Under the pieces are notes generated by a model, which was given only the letters and a program-made list of their open reading frames with translations, had not been told where the DNA came from and made no database searches. Positions 46,886 through 57,129 of a DNA stretch of 64,000 bases are shown piece after piece (positions within the stretch are counted from its first letter, which is position 1; each line of letters begins with the position of its first letter). A program made the position numbers and the translations under genes. The DNA is from Brassica napus (Eukaryota > Streptophyta > Magnoliopsida > Brassicales > Brassicaceae). The stretch spans positions 22,380,423-22,444,422 of the forward strand of contig NC_063436.1 of NCBI RefSeq assembly GCF_020379485.1. The letters are read 5' to 3'.

Positions 46886-48090
46886 CCTTTATATACTAAA
46901 TTGCAAGTCACTCATCCAATAAAAGTTTGACATTTGTCATTGTGTTTTAAAAATAACAAATCAATTAAAAATAACAAATTTAAATTTTTCGGAAACTATA
47001 AAGAAAAAAACTGATTCCTAAATTTTCTCATACCACTACTAACATGTTCAAACTTCCAAGAAAAAATGTCATGTATAGTTAGAAATTGTATCACGATGTC
47101 AAACACTTTTTCCAACAATTTCAAACTGTCTAAAACTTCTATATAACTTCAAGCAACTAATTGATTTCTCCTATTTCTTTCTTTTATCAATGTTTCTTCT
47201 TCATCTTTTCAGTGTTTTGAGTGTAGTAAAAAACGATACAGGTTTATATTTCTCCTTTTCAGATTAATTTTCTTTAATTTTTAATTCAGTGCTTTCTCAT
47301 TCTTTTAATTATTTATGCATGATTCATGTTGAAAATGATACTTAATATACTCCGGTTTCAAAGAGTTCTTCAAACAAAACAAAAAACTCGGGAGTTTTGT
47401 CGGTAATTCAGGTTACAATACCTATATATGAACCTGCTATATACAAACTGATTATTTACAAATCGTTGTGTACGGTTAACTATATACATTTCACAAATAT
47501 GTTTTCTTAAAACAAAACATATTCAAATATTTTACAAATCTGTTTGAGTCTATTATACAGAAACTGAAGTTTTGATATATGTTTTATCTTATCGTTGGAT
47601 TTTATGGTTAGTGATTATTACTGTAGAAAAGGCGATTGAGAAGTATCCTAAAATGCAGGTTCAATAAAAAAAAATCATAAAACGTGTTTTTACCACTTTC
47701 TTGCGGTTAACATAGAAAGGTTTAATGTTATTGAGTTTTGTTTGGGTGAATTTTTAAATTTATTATGGATATAGAGCAAAATAAAAACTAGAGATCATCT
47801 TGCCATGAAAGAACATGAAGGTATATCAGTAGTTATGTGTGGACGAGATTAAAGTAATAATTGTAAACAATGGTTCTTAACTTATAATGATTACAAGTTG
47901 TTGTAGTTTTCTATATATATTATCACCAATTTACGGGTTTATGCAAATGCAAATTAATTAACACTCTTCTAGATATATTATCTATAATCTATGCGTTGTT
48001 AGTAGTATATTTTAACAAGAAAATGTAGTGTTAATACATGTTAAAAGTTAACAAATCCTTGCTCGTACGTAGTACGGGGCTAAACACTAG
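46886..48090 (+). mobile_element. Probable Helitron
   Basis: The 3' end is convincing: hairpin CTCGTAC-GTA-GTACGGG (48062-48078) then CTAG (48087-48090) and T. The 5' end is inferred from CTTTATATACTAAATTGCAAG near 46886, which resembles Helitron starts but lacks the exact TC. About 1.2 kb, no Rep/helicase coding. Confidence 0.5.
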
Positions 48091-48383
48091 TGTTTTTATA
48101 TTTTAAAAATAAATAATATAATTTATGTTGTGAAATTTTGAAATATTACCAATGGAATGCCCTAATTTTTTTGCTGAAGGGACAGGTCCATTGTTCATTA
48201 CATGTGGAGGCTCATCGAATCTCAGAACTTCAGAAGACATCTGGCTGATAATAATAAAACCTCTCTTCCAGCGAATGCTTTGCTAGGAAATAGATTTGAT
48301 TGATATGTGTATATAGGACGTATAGTGTCCGCAAAGATATTAACTAGTTAAGTTAAACATTTATTTGAAGTAAATTTCCTGAC

Positions 48384-48729
48384 TGTGAAAGAAACAAGAA
48401 GAAAGTATTTTCTCTGAATATAACTTCTCAACTTGATAAATGAAATAGGGTGATTACATTGGTTTATATACAAAGAGTCTAAACCCTAGGGACTCTCTCG
48501 ATCTTTACACAACCTTATCTCTCCAGCTGGTAAAGCATAAAGCAGTCAATCACCCAAGGATAAGAACAGCTCAAATCTGTTTTGGAGAGGCAAACCGTTC
48601 TCCTCCGTACTCTTCTGATTTTGTCTCTTCTGTTCAGAAGTCGACCGTTGTGAGCTGAACATGGGCTTTGTTAAGCTTTGAATCATTTGGGCCTCCTCCG
48701 CTCGGCCCACTTCCTTGATATCTCTAACA
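48384..48729 (-). repeat. 3' LTR of the young copia element
   Basis: 346-bp LTR with TG...CA ends. The gag-pol frame runs into it before its stop at 48546. Confidence 0.96.
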
Positions 48730-51700
48730 TTCCCCCTCAAACTTGTGGTGGGTGGAGAGCCAACACCAAGTTTGTCTCTCAGTTCCATGAAAGCTCGTCG
48801 AGGCAAAGACTTAGTGAATATGTCTGCTAGTTGCTGTGTTGCAGGGATATGTCGAGTCTCTATCAGCCCCAGCGCCACTTGTTCTCTGATGTAGTGGTAG
48901 TCGGTATCGAAGTGCTTCGAGCGCTTGTGCATTGCCGGATTGGCACTTAGATAGACAGCAGAGAGGTTATCACATAGTAACATAGTGGCATGTGGTTGAC
49001 TGATCCCAATGTCGCGTAGCAAGAAAGATATCCAAGCAATCTCCTGAGCCGTGGCACCAAGTGCTCTATACTCGGCCTCGGTGGAGGATCTTGAGACAGT
49101 AGCTTGCCGTTTTGCTGACCAAGAGAGAAGGTTTGGTCCAAGAAGTGTGCCAAAGCCTGTAGTTGATTTTCTTGTCTTCTTGCAACCTGCCCAGTCACTG
49201 TCACAATAAGCTGATAGAGTCAGTATAGATTGCTTCTTGATATGGAGACCAAGGCTTTGAGTTCCTTTGATGTATCTTAGTATGCGCTTCAGGAAACCAA
49301 AGTCAGCTTGAGTGGGAGCATGCATCCTTTGGCACACAAAGTTTACTGCATATTGTATATCAGGACGAGTGATGGTTAGATACTGCAGTTTCCCAGCTAC
49401 ACTCCTGAAGTACGTAGGTTCTGTAAATAAAGCTGACTCTTCATACTCCAGTCGTAGAGGAAGCGGTGTTGCCATAGGATTGCAGTCAGACATCGCAGTT
49501 TGATGAAGGATATCTCTGACATAAGCCGCTTGATGCAGAAACAGACCACCATCATACGACTCAATCTCAATACCAAGGAAGTAGCTCGGCTTCCCAAGAT
49601 CTTTCATAGGAAATCTCTGTTTTAGGACTCCTAGTAAGTCTTGGAGAAGCCCCTCATCACTTCCAGTGAGTAAAATATCATCTACATACAGGAGCAACAC
49701 CAGCGTCTTGTTGTTTTGATGATAGGTAAAGAGAGATGGATCAGACTTACTGCAACAGAAACCAAAGTCAATAAGAAACTCACTGAAAGTATCAAACCAT
49801 GCCCGAGGTGCCTGTTTGAGTCCATACAGAGCCTTGGTGAGACGACAGACATGATTCGGCCTGTTAGGATCTTCAAAGCCAGGAGGTTGATACATGTAGA
49901 CAGGTTCCTTCAACTCATCATGAAGAAACGCACTTGACACATCAAGTTGCCGTAGCGACCAACCTTTTGCTACTGCTACATTCAGTACCACACGTATGGT
50001 TGCTGTCCTCACCACAGGGCTGAATGTTTCTAGGTAATCAAGCCCCTCCTCCTGTTCATAACCTTTGGTAACAAGCCTAGCTTTAAGCTGCTTTACAGTT
50101 CCATCCGAATTGAACTTGACAGTAAAGACCCATCTGCTACTCAGTATGTTCATCTCAGGTGTTGCAGGGACCAGAGTCCAAGTATCTAACATGTGTATGT
50201 TAGTCATCTCTTCTCCAACTGCACCATTCCAGCCAGGATGCTTCATCGCTTCTGTTATGTTCTTTGGTATTTCAGGGACAAATTTAGATACCAAGAGAGC
50301 GTATCGGCTGTTTGGTTTCTGAATTCCAGACTTGGCTCTAGTAGTCATAGAATGAGTATTCTCCAGTGGAACTACCTGAGGAACTGGAGCTTCCATCTCC
50401 TGATAATTGTTGTCAGCTTCTTGGATTGGTGAAGGAGGAGGTGGTGGGATTGGAGCTGCAGTTACTGGATCAGGAGGAGGTGGAAGAATTCTTATACATC
50501 TCTCATCTGTTGGTATTGATGGAGAAGATGTTGCTGTCTGCCATGCTTTCAGAAGGGTGGACTCATATCTAGGAACGAGATGTTTGTAGTCTTCTTTAAA
50601 CGGAAAGCATTTCTCATCAAACACCACATGGCGAGAGATGTAGACCTTACCAGTAGGAGCATACAGACATCTATAGCCTTTGTAGTTAGGACTGTAGCCG
50701 AGAAAGACACACTTCAATGATCTTGGTTCTAACTTGTGATCTGCAACCGGACGCAGGTAAGGATAACAAGCAGAGCCAAATACGCGGAGGTGAGAGTAGT
50801 CTGGTTTAGATTTCAGTAGTAGCTCAGCTGGAGACTTGCTTCCCTTCGATAGGCCAGGAAGGAAATTTCCAATATAAGATGCCGTATAGAAAGCTTCTAC
50901 CCAGTGATTCAGAGGTAGGTGAGAATGGAACATCATGGATAATCCTAGTTCAGTGAGATGTCGGTGTTTTCTCTCTGCTAGACCATTCTGCTCTGGTGTA
51001 TAGGGACATGAGACACGGTGTTGAATCCCATGATGACTGAGATGATCTCTGAACCTCTGATTAATATATTCCCCACCGCCATCTGACTGAAACACCTTGA
51101 TCTTCCTGTCAAGTTGGTTTTCGACAAGCTTTTGAAAGGCAGTGAAGACTGATAGAAATTCTGTTTTATTATGTAAAGGAAAGAACCACGTATAACGAGT
51201 GTGTTCATCCACGAAAATTACATAATAACGGAACCCTTGATTAGATGCAACAGGTGAGGGTCCCCAAAGATCACTATGTATGCAATCTAATGGCTCAGAA
51301 ACAGAAGAACTAGAATAGGAAAACTGAAGACGACTACTCTTTCCCATCTGGCAAGGCTCACAAATGGGAGATGTTCTGCTCTTATTCACTTTAATCTCCT
51401 TGCTGGCTTGAAGGTGCTGAAGAATTCTGAGGTTTGAGTGTCCTAAGCGATGGTGCCACACCGCCTCTGAAGCAGCTACATGACGGCTTGAGTAGAACGC
51501 AACAAACTCATCACTCTTCAGCATATATAACCCTTTAGTTCGTGGACCCTTTGACACCACTTTCTGAGTTTGGAGATCAATCACAGACACATTATGAGCA
51601 TCAAAATAGACTCCACACGGGTAGTCATCACAGAGCTTAGACACTGACAGCAAAGATTTCTTAATATCTGGACAAACAAGAACTTCTTTTAAAGGAATTG

Positions 51701-52838
51701 TACCTGAACCAGAAGTGATGTTAGCGGCTCCAACATGAGTGATAGGAAGATATGATCCGTCTCCAACCATAACAGCATCGTTTCCTTCATAGGGATGAGC
51801 ATTGTGGAGATTCTGAGTGGAGGATGTGACATGAGTCGTTGCTCCAGAGTCAGGATACCACTCCTTTCCACTCTCATCAGTCATCCTCAGGGCAGAGAAA
51901 GCATCATTGCTCTGGTAGTTATTGTCAAACCTGTTGTAGCACTTGAGCGCGGTATGACCAATACGACCACAAATCTGACATGTAGGCCTGTTACCAGAGC
52001 CTGTTGGAGTTGACTGATGCTGAGTGAAGCCACGACCTCTGGTTGAATATCCACCACGGCCTCTGAAGTAGCTGGATCTACCTCGTCCTCTCTGTTGAGG
52101 ATTGTAAGTCGGAGCAGCTTGCTTGTGTTCTTGAGAGTTCTGGTACTGGTGAGTGTTGAACACCATCTGTGGAGAGACTGTGGCATTCTCTTCATATGAC
52201 TTAAGCTTGGAGTCAAAGCCCTGAACTTCAGACACAACGTCGTTGAAGGTTGGCTGAGGGAACTTGGTGAGGGAGCTTTGAATAACGGTAGTGATAGGGT
52301 CATACTCCCTTCCAAGTCCATTGAGAAAGCCAAAGATCTTCATCGACTCATCAATAGGCTTCCCAATAGAACTCAAAGCATCACACATCGACTTGAACTC
52401 TCTACTGTAAACCGCAAGCGTCTTCCCTTTGTTGGTTAACAGCTGGAGATTGCGGCGTAACGTGAACTCACGAGCCAAGGAACTCTTGTTGAAGTTTTCC
52501 GCAAGCGAGAGCCAGATCTCTCTAGAGGTAGGGAGATTATGAACGTACCCTAGGACTTCCTCTGACAGGGTACCAAACAACCACGAACGCACTAGTTGAT
52601 CAGAACAGAACCAGGACTCATACGCTGGGTTAGAGTTTTCGACATCAACACCATCTTGAACCACCGTTACAGTAGCCTCCGGTTGCGTCACACCTCCATT
52701 GACGAAGCCAACCAGCTTCTGACTGGACAATAAGGACTCGAACTGGGTCTTCCAGAGTAAGTAGTTCCCATCGTTGAGCTTGAGAGTAACAGAGCTCAGG
52801 ATGTGAACGTTCTTCGGGAAGGGATAGGAATCTGCCAT
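48546..52838 (-). CDS. Copia gag-pol polyprotein, uninterrupted
   Basis: The likely start is ATG at 52838 (MADSYPFPKNVHI), 37 bp inside the 5' LTR border, giving about 1430 residues; the frame is open further upstream into the LTR but that part overlaps the primer site. Domains in order: gag of the UBN2 type; an RG-rich stretch and one zinc knuckle CQICGRIGHTALKC near residues 285-298; aspartic protease YPDSGATTHVT near 329; integrase zinc region WHHRLGHS ... CEPC; integrase core HSDLWGPSPV near 520 with the D-D-E residues; reverse transcriptase with LDVSSAFLHDELKEPVYM and an intact YVDDILLTGS near 1051; RNase H with CDSDWAGCKKTRKST near 1211 and SSTEAEYRAL. The last 60 or so residues are read from the 3' LTR and belong to no domain. 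No stop or frameshift was found. Confidence 0.95.
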   Translation of the reverse strand: MADSYPFPKNVHILSSVTLKLNDGNYLLWKTQFESLLSSQKLVGFVNGGVTQPEATVTVVQDGVDVENSNPAYESWFCSDQLVRSWLFGTLSEEVLGYVHNLPTSREIWLSLAENFNKSSLAREFTLRRNLQLLTNKGKTLAVYSREFKSMCDALSSIGKPIDESMKIFGFLNGLGREYDPITTVIQSSLTKFPQPTFNDVVSEVQGFDSKLKSYEENATVSPQMVFNTHQYQNSQEHKQAAPTYNPQQRGRGRSSYFRGRGGYSTRGRGFTQHQSTPTGSGNRPTCQICGRIGHTALKCYNRFDNNYQSNDAFSALRMTDESGKEWYPDSGATTHVTSSTQNLHNAHPYEGNDAVMVGDGSYLPITHVGAANITSGSGTIPLKEVLVCPDIKKSLLSVSKLCDDYPCGVYFDAHNVSVIDLQTQKVVSKGPRTKGLYMLKSDEFVAFYSSRHVAASEAVWHHRLGHSNLRILQHLQASKEIKVNKSRTSPICEPCQMGKSSRLQFSYSSSSVSEPLDCIHSDLWGPSPVASNQGFRYYVIFVDEHTRYTWFFPLHNKTEFLSVFTAFQKLVENQLDRKIKVFQSDGGGEYINQRFRDHLSHHGIQHRVSCPYTPEQNGLAERKHRHLTELGLSMMFHSHLPLNHWVEAFYTASYIGNFLPGLSKGSKSPAELLLKSKPDYSHLRVFGSACYPYLRPVADHKLEPRSLKCVFLGYSPNYKGYRCLYAPTGKVYISRHVVFDEKCFPFKEDYKHLVPRYESTLLKAWQTATSSPSIPTDERCIRILPPPPDPVTAAPIPPPPPSPIQEADNNYQEMEAPVPQVVPLENTHSMTTRAKSGIQKPNSRYALLVSKFVPEIPKNITEAMKHPGWNGAVGEEMTNIHMLDTWTLVPATPEMNILSSRWVFTVKFNSDGTVKQLKARLVTKGYEQEEGLDYLETFSPVVRTATIRVVLNVAVAKGWSLRQLDVSSAFLHDELKEPVYMYQPPGFEDPNRPNHVCRLTKALYGLKQAPRAWFDTFSEFLIDFGFCCSKSDPSLFTYHQNNKTLVLLLYVDDILLTGSDEGLLQDLLGVLKQRFPMKDLGKPSYFLGIEIESYDGGLFLHQAAYVRDILHQTAMSDCNPMATPLPLRLEYEESALFTEPTYFRSVAGKLQYLTITRPDIQYAVNFVCQRMHAPTQADFGFLKRILRYIKGTQSLGLHIKKQSILTLSAYCDSDWAGCKKTRKSTTGFGTLLGPNLLSWSAKRQATVSRSSTEAEYRALGATAQEIAWISFLLRDIGISQPHATMLLCDNLSAVYLSANPAMHKRSKHFDTDYHYIREQVALGLIETRHIPATQQLADIFTKSLPRRAFMELRDKLGVGSPPTTSLRGNVRDIKEVGRAEEAQMIQSLTKPMFSSQRSTSEQKRQNQKSTEENGLPLQNRFELFLSLGD
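48730..48741 (-). other. Polypurine tract of the young copia element
   Basis: TTTGAGGGGGAA on the minus strand immediately before the 3' LTR, the usual site for plus-strand DNA priming. Confidence 0.85.
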
Positions 52839-52860
52839 TTTCGACCTGTTAAGGTTTTGA

Positions 52861-52874
52861 TGGCTCTGATACCA
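52861..52874 (-). other. Primer-binding site of the young copia element
   Basis: TGGTATCAGAGCCA on the minus strand, directly after the 5' LTR, matching the 3' end of initiator tRNA-Met. Confidence 0.92.
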
Positions 52875-53220
52875 TGTGAAAGAAACAAGAAGAAAGTATT
52901 TTCTCTGAATATAACTTCTCAACTTGATAAATTAAATAGGGTGATTACATTGGTTTATATACAAAGAGTCTAAACCCTAGGGACTCTCTCGATCTTTACA
53001 CAACCTTATCTCTCCAGCTGGTAAAGCATAAAGCAGTCAATCACCCAAGGATAAGAACAGCTCAAATCTGTTTTGGAGAGGCAAACCGTTCTCCTCCGTA
53101 CTCTTCTGATTTTGTCTCTTCTGTTCAGAAGTCGACCGTTGTGAGCTGAACATGGGCTTTGTTAAGCTTTGAATCATTTGGGCCTCCTCCGCTCGGCCCA
53201 CTTCCTTGATATCTCTAACA
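52875..53220 (-). repeat. 5' LTR of the young copia element
   Basis: 346-bp LTR, one substitution from the other copy by eye. Followed by CTGAC at 53221-53225. Confidence 0.96.
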
Positions 53221-53720
53221 CTGACTAGGTATATGACTTATGATTTAACAGATTTTATCTTCCGAATGGAATATAAATACCATCAGTCGCAGTATATGAC
53301 TGATTGTTTTATTATCTTTTATCACCGAAACTTCTAAATCTAGCATCAATCATCGTATTGTAATTGGTTGTAATTGATCTGGGATCACTTCGCAATCAAG
53401 ACCCACTTGCTCTGGGTCGGCCAGGACAGCTAATCGTATATCCTCTGACGAAGAAGCTATTCCACGCCCACCACTTTGTTGTCTCTTCCCTTTCTCTTCC
53501 AAGTTAATTTCACTTGCTAGATAATCTTGAATTTTGTCCTTGTTTTGTTTTCCTGTATTTGCAACTTAGAAAACGTGAGAGAAACCCCATTTGTAACTCT
53601 ATGTGGAAGTACGTTCCGAATGTATCAAATCTAGTTTCATTTTGCTAGGATTCTTTGCTTAGAGAGCAATAGCATGGCTTCTTTTTTTCTCCCACTTTCC
53701 TTGCATCCAACCTTCTATAG

Positions 53721-53806
53721 GGCTTGGGCCAATGTCTCCACAGCTTGGATCTGATTTTGCCATGTCACAGGCTCACATATATGATCAACAAGAGCAGCAT
53801 TTCTGA
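53721..53806 (+). pseudogene. Possible terminal exon of an unrecognised gene relic
   Basis: After a pyrimidine-rich stretch and TATAG (ending 53720) a frame reads LGPMSPQLGSDFAMSQAHIY then DQQEQHF and a stop at 53804-53806. The low-complexity S/Q-rich sequence resembles a protein C-terminus and the site before it resembles a splice acceptor. No matching upstream exon was identified; 53390-53515 is GC-richer and could be another piece. Not recognised as the DNA glycosylase expected here by synteny. Confidence 0.3.
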
Positions 53807-55164
53807 AGTATTGGGCGCAATGCTTGCTTCTTTTGACTTGGGGAGTTTGCTATATGGAGACAATTTACTAAAGTTCAAAGATGTCACGCACATTGATCAA
53901 CCTCGTGAAAGTTTGTATGGCAAATATATATTTTCACTAATTTCAGTATATTTGAATGGTAAATAAGAAGATCATCATGAAGTGCAACACAGCTGTGGGA
54001 AACAAAGAATCTGAAAACAAGACATGTGGAGATAAATAAAAGTGCAGGTCTTTGTTTGTGCTTATGTGGACCAGCTTTTCATCCTTTTTCACACTTTATT
54101 TCCTCAACCCTCCCACCAGAAAATTAATTTAACATGTCTTCTCTTTCAATCAAGACGCAGGATTAACTCTTATTAGATGTTGTTAAAGCAGCCCTAATTT
54201 CATTGGTATGGGAAGTTGAAGATGTAGTAAATATAATTAGTTTCCATGCATCAACCCAAGCCACCGCACTTAATGTTGATATTAGTATAATTTCTCATAT
54301 TTATAGTAAGATCAATTATTCCGGATATATAACTTGTGGCGTATAGTGTATTGACATAATAATTTTACAATTAGTGGATATTTGAATTAAAATTTGTGTT
54401 CACAAATTTTAATTTCTATGATATGTGATTATGTATGCATGCAAAAGTGAACTAATTTACACACGTTTCCAAATTTGATTTTCTTGATCACATGACACAA
54501 TTTCAACTAAACTAAAATTATTGATTGAATTTTCTAAAATTGAAATGTGAACTAGTTCAATAAGTTTCTTCTTCATCTCTCACCACATCCTAATGTCGTA
54601 ACTAGTTGGTAATTGTTTGACTAATCTAGGGTTTTTGCAGACACACATTAATTAGTAACACCAATAACATCATCACAAAAGAAAATAGAGAAAATATATA
54701 AATGCAATAATGGGAGATGGGCCAAAGTTGCAGGTGGTGGGAGATAACATATGACAATGTCTCCAAATTAAGAGGCACCACCACACATACACACTCTATC
54801 TTTCTCTCTCTAGTAGTAGTAGGTTTGTGTTTTCTTTTATAAAATCGATATTTTCTTGGATTTTCATGTGAAATTAAACTTGATGGATGAAAGGAAACAG
54901 ATGCACACACGTCACCACCACCACCACCATTTCTATTTCTCCCTCTTCTTCAATATCAATCTCATCTTGCACTCTAGTCTTTGCTGAAACAGTAAGCTCT
55001 TTAAATCCCTCCAGGTGAGTCTAAAATTAGATAATTTTTCCTCTTTAATTCCAAATTAAATAAGAACTGCAATGATGTTTTTTTTATTTGCATGCAATAG
55101 TTATGATTATAAGTAGGTTATTACAATTTAACAAATGTATCTTCTTTAGAGTCAGATTTTTACA
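53807..55164 (+). other. Upstream region and 5' UTR of ZHD7
   Basis: No other gene was seen. The leader probably contains an intron: donor CCAG|GTGAGT (intron from 55015) and acceptor CTTTAG (ending 55149), leaving 15 nt of leader before the ATG at 55165. A pyrimidine/CAC-rich stretch 54905-54980 is likely the first leader exon. Confidence 0.5.
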
Positions 55165-55896
55165 ATGGAGCATGGAGGAAACTGCAATGCAATTACTTCC
55201 ACAACAATAACCTTAAAAGCAAAACCAAATACCAACCCGGATCCGAAAACCAAACCCGGTTCAGATTCATTCTTGATCAAGAAAGAAAACCAAAAACCAA
55301 GGACGCGTTCCAACCAAGCAGCCAAGTACGAGGAGTGTCAGAAGAACCACGCGGCCTTAACCGGAGGACACGTGGTGGATGGATGCTGCGAGTTCATGCC
55401 CGGAGGAGAAGAGGGCACTTCAGGTGCACTAAAATGCGCAGCCTGCAATTGCCACAGGAGTTTCCACCGGAAGGAAGTGTACGGACATAGAAACAGTACA
55501 CAAGAAGAGCTGATATCTCCGACGTTTTACCGTAGTAGCAACTCGTACAAGGCGATCCAGCCACGTGGAGTGTATCCGACGGGTGAGATTGGACGGAGGA
55601 CATCATCGTCGAGCGAGGATATGAAGAAGATATTGAACCAAAATAGTGATGGAAAAGGTTTGATGATGATTACGAGGAAGAAGAAGAGGGTTAGGACAAA
55701 GATTAATGAAGGACAAAAGAAGAAGATGAAGGAGTTTGCAGAGAGGCTAGGGTGGAGTATTCAAAAGAAAGATGAAGAAGAGATTGATAAGTTTTGTAGG
55801 ACGGTGAATCTGAGGAGACAGGTATTCAAAGTGTGGATGCATAATAACAAGCAAGCAATGAAGAGGAATGGTAACATTTGTGACCTGCAAAATTAA
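55165..55896 (+). CDS. Zinc-finger homeodomain protein (ZHD7/HB28, At3g50890 orthologue)
   Basis: A plant-specific ZF-HD transcription factor, 243 residues in a single coding exon, as is usual in this family. Residues about 54-104 form the ZF-HD dimerization domain: [20 protein letters not shown], then [10 protein letters not shown] and [14 protein letters not shown], with the conserved Cys and His residues present. Residues about 171-234 form the divergent homeodomain: [20 protein letters not shown] ... [17 protein letters not shown] ... [11 protein letters not shown], including the W-M-H-N-N-K recognition helix typical of ZHDs. The N-terminus is Thr/Lys/Pro-rich. Family members form homo- and heterodimers through the zinc finger and bind ATTA-type sites. 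A 5' UTR intron is likely. Position after HAN and before the two uncharacterised genes supports orthology; the choice of ZHD7 over a close paralogue rests on that synteny. Confidence 0.93.
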   Translation: MEHGGNCNAITSTTITLKAKPNTNPDPKTKPGSDSFLIKKENQKPRTRSNQAAKYEECQKNHAALTGGHVVDGCCEFMPGGEEGTSGALKCAACNCHRSFHRKEVYGHRNSTQEELISPTFYRSSNSYKAIQPRGVYPTGEIGRRTSSSSEDMKKILNQNSDGKGLMMITRKKKRVRTKINEGQKKKMKEFAERLGWSIQKKDEEEIDKFCRTVNLRRQVFKVWMHNNKQAMKRNGNICDLQN

Positions 55897-56134
55897 TAAA
55901 TCCTGTTTTATTTTTTGCATTAAAATTGCTTTGAGTATGAAATCGTGACTAGATTATAGGATTGTAGGTGCAAATCTTGAAACCAGAAGCGTCTACCTAT
56001 GCTCTGATTTATTGTCTCAATGTGCTATTTTCTTAAAAATTAGTTCGTGTGTGTGGTTACAATGAATTGATAAAGTTTGTACCTAAAACTAAGAACGCTA
56101 TAGCAGGCAAAAGATTTAAAGGAATAACAAATCA

Positions 56135-56151
56135 GCTGGAATAGCTCAGTT

Positions 56152-56184
<33 letters not shown>

Positions 56185-56208
56185 GAGGTTCGACCCCTTC
56201 TTCTAGCG
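56135..56208 (+). tRNA. tRNA-Asn (anticodon GTT)
   Basis: 74 nt fold into a full cloverleaf: acceptor GCTGGAA with TTCTAGC, D arm GCTC/GAGC, anticodon stem TGTGG/CCACA with loop CTGTTAA (anticodon GTT at 56169-56171), variable loop AGGTC, T arm GGAGG-TTCGACC-CCTTC and discriminator G. One G-U pair occurs in the acceptor stem and one in the T stem. A run of six T (56211-56216) follows as RNA polymerase III terminator. No CCA is encoded, as expected for a nuclear gene. Confidence 0.96.
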
Positions 56209-56210
56209 TA

Positions 56211-56216
56211 TTTTTT
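56211..56216 (+). terminator. RNA polymerase III terminator of tRNA-Asn
   Basis: T6 run two bases after the discriminator base. Confidence 0.85.
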
Positions 56217-57129
56217 ACATTAATTTGACTCTTTTAGTAATAAAAAAACTGAGACTTGATTATTGTAATTGTGGAAGTCAAAAAGCAAGAACTATGTTAA
56301 TTTTGACTCTTCTAGCGTATTTGTTGCCACTAAAGGGTAAAGGCAGGGGTTAGATATATTATATATAGCAAGGAAGATAGCTAGAAAGCAGCACTTCTTG
56401 CCCAGGCCAGGACCGCAGGACGCACAACAAGGAGAAAGTTATGTTCTGCATTTGTCTTCTTCTTTCTCTGCACTCCTATCCACTCGTTTCTACCTCCCAA
56501 TCCTAGCATAGAGTCGTAAGATGCAGACAAAAACACAAATATTTAGCTATATATGACCAAGTCTAACTTCAAAAGAGGCTCTAAACAAAAAGGGGAATAT
56601 GATTTATATGATCAAACTCAGTCCTAGACGTTACGTCGATTTGGAAACAAGTGCTTCAGATGTTTCTTTGCAAATGATTTTTTAAGAGGTGTTTCCTTTG
56701 ATCTTGTAGGTTAATTTCGACAAATTTGCAACGTTTTTTCTTCCTTCTAGGATAAATTGTTGGACCTGGATAAGACAAAGAAAGTTCGTTTTGCAACACG
56801 ACAAGTTGAGTCTAAACTCTAATGACAGTGTCCATTTAATGAATTGTCTGAAAAAATGTAGACGTAATAGTCCGCATAAAACACTATTGAACGGCGATTA
56901 AATAGGAACAAAATGTATAGATCATGTGGGTGTAACACTAACACATCGGTTTTTATTAAATTATACACATATATAGTTTTGTTAGTTGTGGATATCTGCA
57001 TATATATAAAAGTCAACAGATCTATAATATTTTCCTTTTCATATCACACAGCAAACTTGTCCTACGTACTCAAATAAACACAAGAACACACCTAACGAAA
57101 GGAACTCAACCTTTTCCCACAATACCACC
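56217..57129. other. Intergenic region between tRNA-Asn and the At3g50900-like gene
   Basis: No gene was recognised. The segment TTGACTCTTCTAGCGTATTT at 56302-56323 repeats the 3' end of the tRNA and its flank, suggesting a small local duplication. The promoter of the next gene lies at the right; a possible TATA sequence TATATATAAAAG is at 57000-57011. Confidence 0.5.

Larger units (their letters stand above)
48384..53220 (-). mobile_element. Nearly intact, young Ty1/copia retrotransposon
   Basis: 4837 bp on the minus strand, flanked by the 5-bp duplication CTGAC (48379-48383, 53221-53225). The 346-bp LTRs (TGTGAAAG ... TCTAACA) differ at one position by eye (48442 G against 52933 T). The primer-binding site TGGTATCAGAGCCA lies next to the 5' LTR, and a polypurine tract GAGGGGGA next to the 3' LTR. 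The single long frame inside is uninterrupted. All parts needed for movement appear present. Confidence 0.97.

Noticed and set aside
49312..52333. Many short plus- and minus-strand frames inside the copia elements and LINEs
   Set aside because: They are shadows of the long polyprotein frames.
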